Positions 58,937 through 64,000 of a stretch of DNA of 64,000 nucleotides are shown one piece after another. The notes beneath the pieces are model-generated. The model searched no databases, was not told the origin of the DNA, and saw nothing but the letters and a program-made list of their open reading frames with translations. This stretch comes from Bradyrhizobium sp. BTAi1. GTDB lineage: Bacteria; Pseudomonadota; Alphaproteobacteria; Rhizobiales; Xanthobacteraceae. A program made the position numbers and the translations under genes. Where the stretch lies: the NCBI RefSeq assembly GCF_000015165.1, contig NC_009485.1, positions 3,429,501-3,493,500 on the forward strand, given 5' to 3'. The number at the start of each line of letters is the position of its first letter. The stretch's first letter is position 1.

Positions 58937-60709
58937 GCGCTGCATCCCCTCGATCAATTCCGCGCGTTCCAGGCGTTGCGTGACAGCGGCATGGGCGAGG
59001 AGGAGATCGCGGCGAGGCATTTCGTGACGGTTGCGATCGTCAAGCAGCGCTTGCGGCTGGCTGCCGTCTCGCCTGCGCTGCTCGATGTCTACGCCGCCGA
59101 CGGCATGACGCTCGAGCAGTTGATGGCGTTTACGGTGACGGCGGATCATGCGCGCCAACAGGAGGTTTTGGACAAGGTCAGCCGCTCCGGGTGCGATGCG
59201 CCCTACCAGATCCGCCGTCAGCTTACGGAGCAGACGGTGCGAGCGTCCGACCGCAGGGCGCAGTTCGTCGGACTTTCCGCCTACGAGGCAGCGGGCGGGG
59301 TCGTGCTGCGGGATCTGTTCGAGGCCGATGACGGTGGATGGCTGCAGGATGTCGCGCTGCTCGACCGGCTCGTGGCGGAAAAGCTGCAGACCGAAGCGGA
59401 GCGGATCGGCGCCGAGGGCTGGAAGTGGATCGCAGCCGCCGTCGATTTCCCGTTCGGACATACGCATAGCCTGCGCGAGTGTAACGGAGAGCCGGCCGAA
59501 CTCACCGCCGATGAGCAGGCGGCCATCGAAGCGCTGCGGACCGAGCAGGCCAAACTCGAGGCTGACTATGGCCAGGCCGACGAGTTGCCTGAGAACGTCG
59601 ATCGGCGTCTCGGTGAGATCGAGGCTGCGCTGCAGTCGTTCGATGATCGGCCGATGATCTACGATGCAGCCGAGATGGCGCGGGCCGGCGCGTTCGTCAG
59701 CATCGACTCCGAGGGTGGCCTCCGCGTCGCCCGTGGCTTCGTCCGTCCAGAGGATGAGGTCACGGCGACCAGCGACGAGCCGAATGCCGAAGCTGGTGCC
59801 GACGGCGATCACGGGACCGGCGTTCCTAACGTGGCGGGCAGGGGACCGGCGCCGACGATCGTCATCGGCAACGGCGAGCAGGATGGGTCTAATGAGGACG
59901 GGGAGGATGTCGAGCGCCCATTGCCCGACCGGTTGATCAGCGAGCTCTCAGCCTATCGCACGCTCGCCCTTCGCGATGCGCTCGGCCGAGAGCCCTCGAT
60001 CGCGTTCCAGGCGGTGTTGCACAGCTTCGTGCTGGCGACATTCTATCCGTTCGGTTCGACGCTCAATTGCCTGGATATCTCGCTGCGTACGCCGAGCTTC
60101 CCGGCGCAGCCGCCCGGCTTGCAGGACAGCGCCCCGGCCAAGGCGATTGGCGCCCGGCACACATCCTGGAAGGCGAAACTGCCGGCCAGCGACAAGGACC
60201 TCTGGGCAGCGTTGACGGCGATGGACGCGACAGCCCAGGCCGAGCTCTTCGCCCATTGCGCCTCGCAGGCCGTGAACGCGCTCTTTGAGCCGGCCAACCG
60301 GGTGCATCAAGGCCGCCTGTCGGCCCATGGCGTCCGCGGCCGCCTCGATCAGGCTGACCGTCTGTCGCGTGCCGTTGGGCTCGATCTGGTCAGCGCCGGC
60401 TGGAGGCCCACCGTGGACAATTACCTCGGTCGCGTCACCAAGCACCGCATCCTGCAGGCGGTGCGCGAAGCGAAGGGCGAAGCTTCGGTCCAGCTGATCG
60501 CGCATTTGAAGAAGCCGGACATGGCGCGCGAAGCCGAACGGCTGCTCGACAGCAGCCGCTGGCTGCCGGAGCCGCTGCGTGGCGCCGATGCGGACATGAG
60601 GCCGGCGGTCGAAGGCGCCGATGCCGACAGCCTGCCGGCGTTCCTCAGCGAGGACGAGGAGGCGAGCGAAGGCGCAGACGAAGTCGAGGAGATCGTTGCC
60701 GCGGAATGA
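58937..60709 (+). pseudogene. ParB-like partition protein, 3' part (disrupted)
   Basis: The open frame resumes right after the element with ALHPLDQFRAFQALRDSGMGEEEIAARHFVT (in parts), the ParB helix-turn-helix, and VSPALLDVYAADGMTLEQLMAFTVT. A long C-terminal region of about 470 residues ends acidic (EEASEGADEVEEIVAAE). Large ParB-like proteins of this kind occur on alphaproteobacterial plasmids and ICEs. There is no natural start; a TTG at 58976 is the first candidate. A strong terminator follows. Confidence 0.85.
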
Positions 60710-60757
60710 CCCTCGCCGGGGGAGGATCGCCTCGGGCCCGGAGAAACCGTTGACGGA

Positions 60758-60784
60758 AGCCCGGCCAGATCGGCCGGGCTTTTT
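60758..60784 (+). terminator. Intrinsic terminator after parB-like gene
   Basis: AGCCCGGCC and GGCCGGGCT form a perfect 9-bp stem with a 5-nt loop, followed by a run of five T. It is 48 bp after the stop codon and is the clearest intrinsic terminator in the window. Confidence 0.85.
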
Positions 60785-60837
60785 CATTGAGGTCACCGTC
60801 CGTTTGAGCGTGTCGAGAGTGAGAGAGGCGGAGCAGT

Positions 60838-60914
60838 GCGGGTAAGGCCGCCGGACCAGAGAGAGCGTTCGGCAGTGCTGTTCCGCATCCCGCTCTCCTC
60901 TGAGGTTCCTCGAG
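60838..60914 (+). promoter_or_regulatory. Structured leader of the methyltransferase-helicase gene (copy C)
   Basis: GCGGG (60838-60842) and CCCGC (60889-60893) enclose a loop with AGAGAGAG at 60858-60865, the same layout as copies A and B, though the flanking 16-mer is not conserved. The ATG is 22 bp after the stem. Confidence 0.4.
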
Positions 60915-63900
60915 ATGATCACCGAGACGAGCTGCCATACAGCATCCTTTGCTCTGCTGGCGCGCGCCAAGGCCGTCCTTCGTGCGGCTGAGCTGCTGCT
61001 GCCAATCCTCGCCCGTGGCGAGCGCATCGATGCAAGGTGCCTGCGCCTGGTCATGCAGACCGCGTTTGGCGCCAGTGATGCCGACGGGAGCTGGGATTGG
61101 AAGACGGCCTACGAGGCCTGCGAGGTCGCTTCTGTTCTGTTCCTGGCCAAGTACGGTCCTGCGATGATCAAGGCGAGCCATGGCATGCCGTCGGCCATGT
61201 TGCCGATGGTCGCCAAGATCGCAGCCCTTCTGCCGAGCCATACCAGGCGCTCGCTAGAGAGCCAGAGTTTTCAGCAGTTCTCGACGCCGTTGCCGTTGGC
61301 GCTTGCTGTGGCCGCAGCGGCGCAAGTGACATCGGCCGATCGTGTGCTGGAGCCATCGGCAGGGACGGGGAGCCTGGCTGTCTTCGCGGAGCTCGCCGGC
61401 GGCGCGCTCCTGCTCAATGAGCTCGCTGCAAGCCGCGCCGCCTTGCTCGATCTGGTGTTTCCGGGCGTGAGTGTGACGCGCTTCGATGCCGCGCAGATCG
61501 ATGATCATCTCGATGCCGCCTGCGTCCCAAGCGTCGTCCTGATGAACCCGCCGTTCTCGGCGACAGCGAACGTGGATCGCCCTCTGGGCGATACGACGTT
61601 GCGCCATCTCTCTTCGGCGCTCGCTCGGCTCGGAGATGGGGGACGACTGGTCGCAATCACAGCCGCCAGCTTTGCGCCGGACAATCCGACCTGGACGGAT
61701 GTTTTCGTGTGTCTGCAGGAGCGGGGCCGCCTCGTCTTCTCTGCTGCGATCGATGGCACTGTCTACGCGCGGCAGGGGACGACGACGAGCACACGGATGC
61801 TCGTGATCGACAAGCAGCCGCCGCGAGATCCTCGTGTCTTTCCGCAGTCGGCTGGGATGGCGCCTGACGCGAGGGCCTTGCTTGGTTGGATCACGGCGCT
61901 CGTACCGCCGCGGCTGCCCATGGCAGGCCGTTTTGTTGCGCAGATGGGGCAGCGTGCCGGTCTCCGTCCGAGAGACCAACGCGCATTGGTATCTAGCTGC
62001 TCCTTTCCATCGCCAATGTCGTCCGAGCCTGCGGTCAGTGAGCTCGCTTACGAGCTGATGGATGATGTGCCCGCGGAAGGATCCCGCCTGACTGACGCGC
62101 TATACGAGGCGTATCAGCTGCAGTCTATCCGCATCCCGGGAGCGCAGCCGCATCCCACGAAGCTCGTGCAATCCGCCGCTATGGCGTCGGTCGCTCCGCC
62201 CATACCCACCTATCGGTCGCATGTGGTGCCCCGGCTCGTAACCGATGGCGTGCTGTCGGACGCGCAGCTCGAGAGCATCATCTATGCCGGCGAGGCGCAT
62301 GCTGGCTTCCTGGCGGGTGTCTGGACTGTCGACGAGACCTTCGACCAGGTTTGTGCGGCCAGCGAGGACACCGAGGGCGCGGTACGCCTCCGGCGCGGCT
62401 GGTTCCTCGGCGATGGCACGGGCGCCGGGAAAGGCCGCCAGGTCGCGGGCATCCTGCTCGACAATTGGCTGAAGGGCCGGCGCCGGGCGATCTGGGTCAG
62501 CAAGTCCGACAAGCTGATCGAGGACGCCCAGCGCGACTGGGCGGCGCTCGGCATGGAGCGGTTGCTGGTCACGCCGCTGTCGCGCTTCCGCCAGGGCACG
62601 CCGATCCGGCTCGATCAAGCCATCCTTTTTACGACCTACGCCACGCTACGAACCGACGAGAAGGCCGAAAAGCTTTCCCGCGTCCGCCAGATCGTCGACT
62701 GGGTGGGGCGGGATTTCGATGGCGTGATCATCTTCGACGAGAGCCATGCGATGCAGAACGCCGCGGGCAACAAGGGCGATCGGGGCGAGCAGGCGGCTTC
62801 GCAGCAGGGCCGCGCCGGCTTGAGATTGCAGCACGCGCTGCCCAATGCCCGCATCGTCTATGTCTCAGCAACAGGCGCGACCACCGTCCATAATCTGGCC
62901 TATGCCCAGCGGCTCGGATTGTGGGGCGGTGCGGATTTCCCGTTTGCGACGCGGGCGGATTTCGTGGCGGCGATCGAGGAGGGCGGGGTTGCGGCCATGG
63001 AGGTGATGGCCAGGGACCTCAAGGCCCTCGGCTTGTACGCTGCACGGTCGCTGTCCTTCGAGGGCATCGAATACGAGCTGCTCGAGCACCGGCTCACGGA
63101 CGAGCAGATCAGGATTTACGACGCTTATGCGGAGGCGTTCGCGGTCATTCACAACAATCTCGAGGCCGCGATGCGGGCGGCCAACATCACCGGCGCTACC
63201 TGCACGCTGAACGCGCAGGCCAAGTCGGCGGCGCGCTCGGCTTTCGAATCCGCCAAGCAGCGATTCTTCGGGCACCTCTTGACCTCGATGAAGACGCCAA
63301 CGCTGATCAACGCGATCAAGCGTGATCTCGAAGCCGGCCATGCCGCAGTCATCCAGATCGTCTCGACCGGCGAAGCCCTGATGGAGCGCCGGCTGGCCGA
63401 GATCCCGACCGAGGACTGGCGCGACGTCCAGGTCGACATCACGCCCCGCGAATATGTCTTGGACTATCTCGCCCATTCCTTCCCGGTCCAGCTCTACGAG
63501 CCGTTCACGGACGGCGACGGCAATTTGTTGTCGCGGCCAGTCTACCGCGATGGTCAGCCGGTCGAGAGCCGCGAAGCGGTCGCGCGCCGCGACCAGATGA
63601 TCGAGCATCTTGCCTCGCTTGCTCCGGTGCCCGGTGCGCTCGATCAGATCGTCCAGCGGTTCGGCACCGATATGGTGGCCGAGGTCACAGGGCGATCGCG
63701 ACGGATCGTCCGTATCCGTGATCGGCTCGCGGTCGAGACGAGAGCGGCCTCTGCAAACCTCGCCGAGGCCGCGGCGTTCATGGATGACCAGAAGCGCATC
63801 CTGGTGTTCTCGGATGCCGGCGGCACCGGGCGCAGCTACCACGCCGAGCTCTCGGCCAAGAACAGGCGGCTGCGGGTGCATTATCTTCTTGAGCCGGGCT

Positions 63901-64000
63901 GGAAGGCGGATGCCGCGATCCAGGGGCTTGGGCGGACCAACCGCACCAACCAGGCACAACCGCCGCTGTTTCGCCCGATCGCGACCGACGTGAAGGCCGA
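60915..64000 (+). CDS. Methyltransferase-like plus strawberry-notch-like helicase (partial, runs off the right edge)
   Basis: An uninterrupted frame of 1028 codons runs to the end of the window with no stop. Residues 130-230 are an N6-adenine-methylase-like domain (RVLEPSAGTGSLAVF, VVLMNPPFS). From about residue 430 comes a strawberry-notch/SNF2-type ATPase: WFLGDGTGAGKGRQVAGIL (Walker A), FTTYATL, GVIIFDESHAMQN (DESH box), IVYVSATGATT, and helicase C motifs RILVFSDAGGTGRSYHAE and IQGLGRTNRTNQ. Such proteins are carried by conjugative plasmids and may modify or protect incoming DNA. Confidence 0.88.
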   Translation, partial: MITETSCHTASFALLARAKAVLRAAELLLPILARGERIDARCLRLVMQTAFGASDADGSWDWKTAYEACEVASVLFLAKYGPAMIKASHGMPSAMLPMVAKIAALLPSHTRRSLESQSFQQFSTPLPLALAVAAAAQVTSADRVLEPSAGTGSLAVFAELAGGALLLNELAASRAALLDLVFPGVSVTRFDAAQIDDHLDAACVPSVVLMNPPFSATANVDRPLGDTTLRHLSSALARLGDGGRLVAITAASFAPDNPTWTDVFVCLQERGRLVFSAAIDGTVYARQGTTTSTRMLVIDKQPPRDPRVFPQSAGMAPDARALLGWITALVPPRLPMAGRFVAQMGQRAGLRPRDQRALVSSCSFPSPMSSEPAVSELAYELMDDVPAEGSRLTDALYEAYQLQSIRIPGAQPHPTKLVQSAAMASVAPPIPTYRSHVVPRLVTDGVLSDAQLESIIYAGEAHAGFLAGVWTVDETFDQVCAASEDTEGAVRLRRGWFLGDGTGAGKGRQVAGILLDNWLKGRRRAIWVSKSDKLIEDAQRDWAALGMERLLVTPLSRFRQGTPIRLDQAILFTTYATLRTDEKAEKLSRVRQIVDWVGRDFDGVIIFDESHAMQNAAGNKGDRGEQAASQQGRAGLRLQHALPNARIVYVSATGATTVHNLAYAQRLGLWGGADFPFATRADFVAAIEEGGVAAMEVMARDLKALGLYAARSLSFEGIEYELLEHRLTDEQIRIYDAYAEAFAVIHNNLEAAMRAANITGATCTLNAQAKSAARSAFESAKQRFFGHLLTSMKTPTLINAIKRDLEAGHAAVIQIVSTGEALMERRLAEIPTEDWRDVQVDITPREYVLDYLAHSFPVQLYEPFTDGDGNLLSRPVYRDGQPVESREAVARRDQMIEHLASLAPVPGALDQIVQRFGTDMVAEVTGRSRRIVRIRDRLAVETRAASANLAEAAAFMDDQKRILVFSDAGGTGRSYHAELSAKNRRLRVHYLLEPGWKADAAIQGLGRTNRTNQAQPPLFRPIATDVKA

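Noticed and set aside
1..64000. CRISPR arrays and rRNA genes
   Set aside because: No regularly spaced identical repeats and no ribosomal RNA stretches were seen.

Overview
The window looks like high-GC alphaproteobacterial DNA. Bradyrhizobium or a close relative is my best guess, from the gene families, an Arg-type tRNA fragment and an alphaproteobacterial SOS box; this is inference, since no 16S or other marker is present.

Region 1 (1-3.3 kb) holds the end of a sugar-type ABC transporter operon (ATPase tail, permease, periplasmic binding protein) followed by a COG3618-type amidohydrolase. Region 2 (3.4-34.8 kb) is a dense organosulfur-scavenging island. It has a MetNI transporter with three MetQ-like binding proteins, two SsuABC-like sulfonate/taurine transporters plus two further SsuA-like binding proteins, four luciferase-like flavin monooxygenases, two acyl-CoA-dehydrogenase-like (DszC/SfnB-type) enzymes, a flavin reductase, a TauD-type dioxygenase, a CmcJ-like oxidoreductase, an FAD enzyme/ferredoxin pair, a nitroreductase-like protein and a serine acetyltransferase. 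The likely logic is to import sulfonates, sulfones and methionine-like compounds, release sulfite oxidatively with FMNH2 or 2-oxoglutarate/Fe(II), and supply O-acetylserine for cysteine. Four transcription units in it share a promoter with the element CCATTTCATYGAC overlapping the -35 box. One SsuC-like permease carries a frameshift.

Region 3 (34.8-45.7 kb) starts with a mobile-element scar: a PrtN-like regulator and a 3' tRNA-Arg fragment acting as an attachment-site remnant. It continues into a defence-type cluster: a 1352-residue HTH plus putative nuclease protein with a 9-bp-arm palindrome at its start codon, a Fic protein, a TIR-like nucleotide-binding protein, an OLD-type ATPase/TOPRIM protein and a DUF5677-like protein. 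The last is joined in frame to a remnant of the error-prone polymerase gene dnaE2.

Region 4 (45.9-50.8 kb) is a DNA-damage module: a GTTC-N7-GTTC SOS box drives two small CxxC proteins and a YedK/HMCES-type peptidase, followed by small island proteins and Ku. Region 5 (50.9-64 kb) is a plasmid/ICE-type backbone (ArdC-like antirestriction protein, a large ParB-like protein, and a methyltransferase-strawberry-notch helicase fusion that runs off the right edge). These three genes share a structured leader. The parB-like gene is split by a 6.5-kb Tn554-like element with imperfect terminal inverted repeats, three tyrosine recombinases, a TnpC-like coiled-coil protein and a pRiA4b-ORF3 cargo gene.

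I found no rRNA, complete tRNA or CRISPR array.
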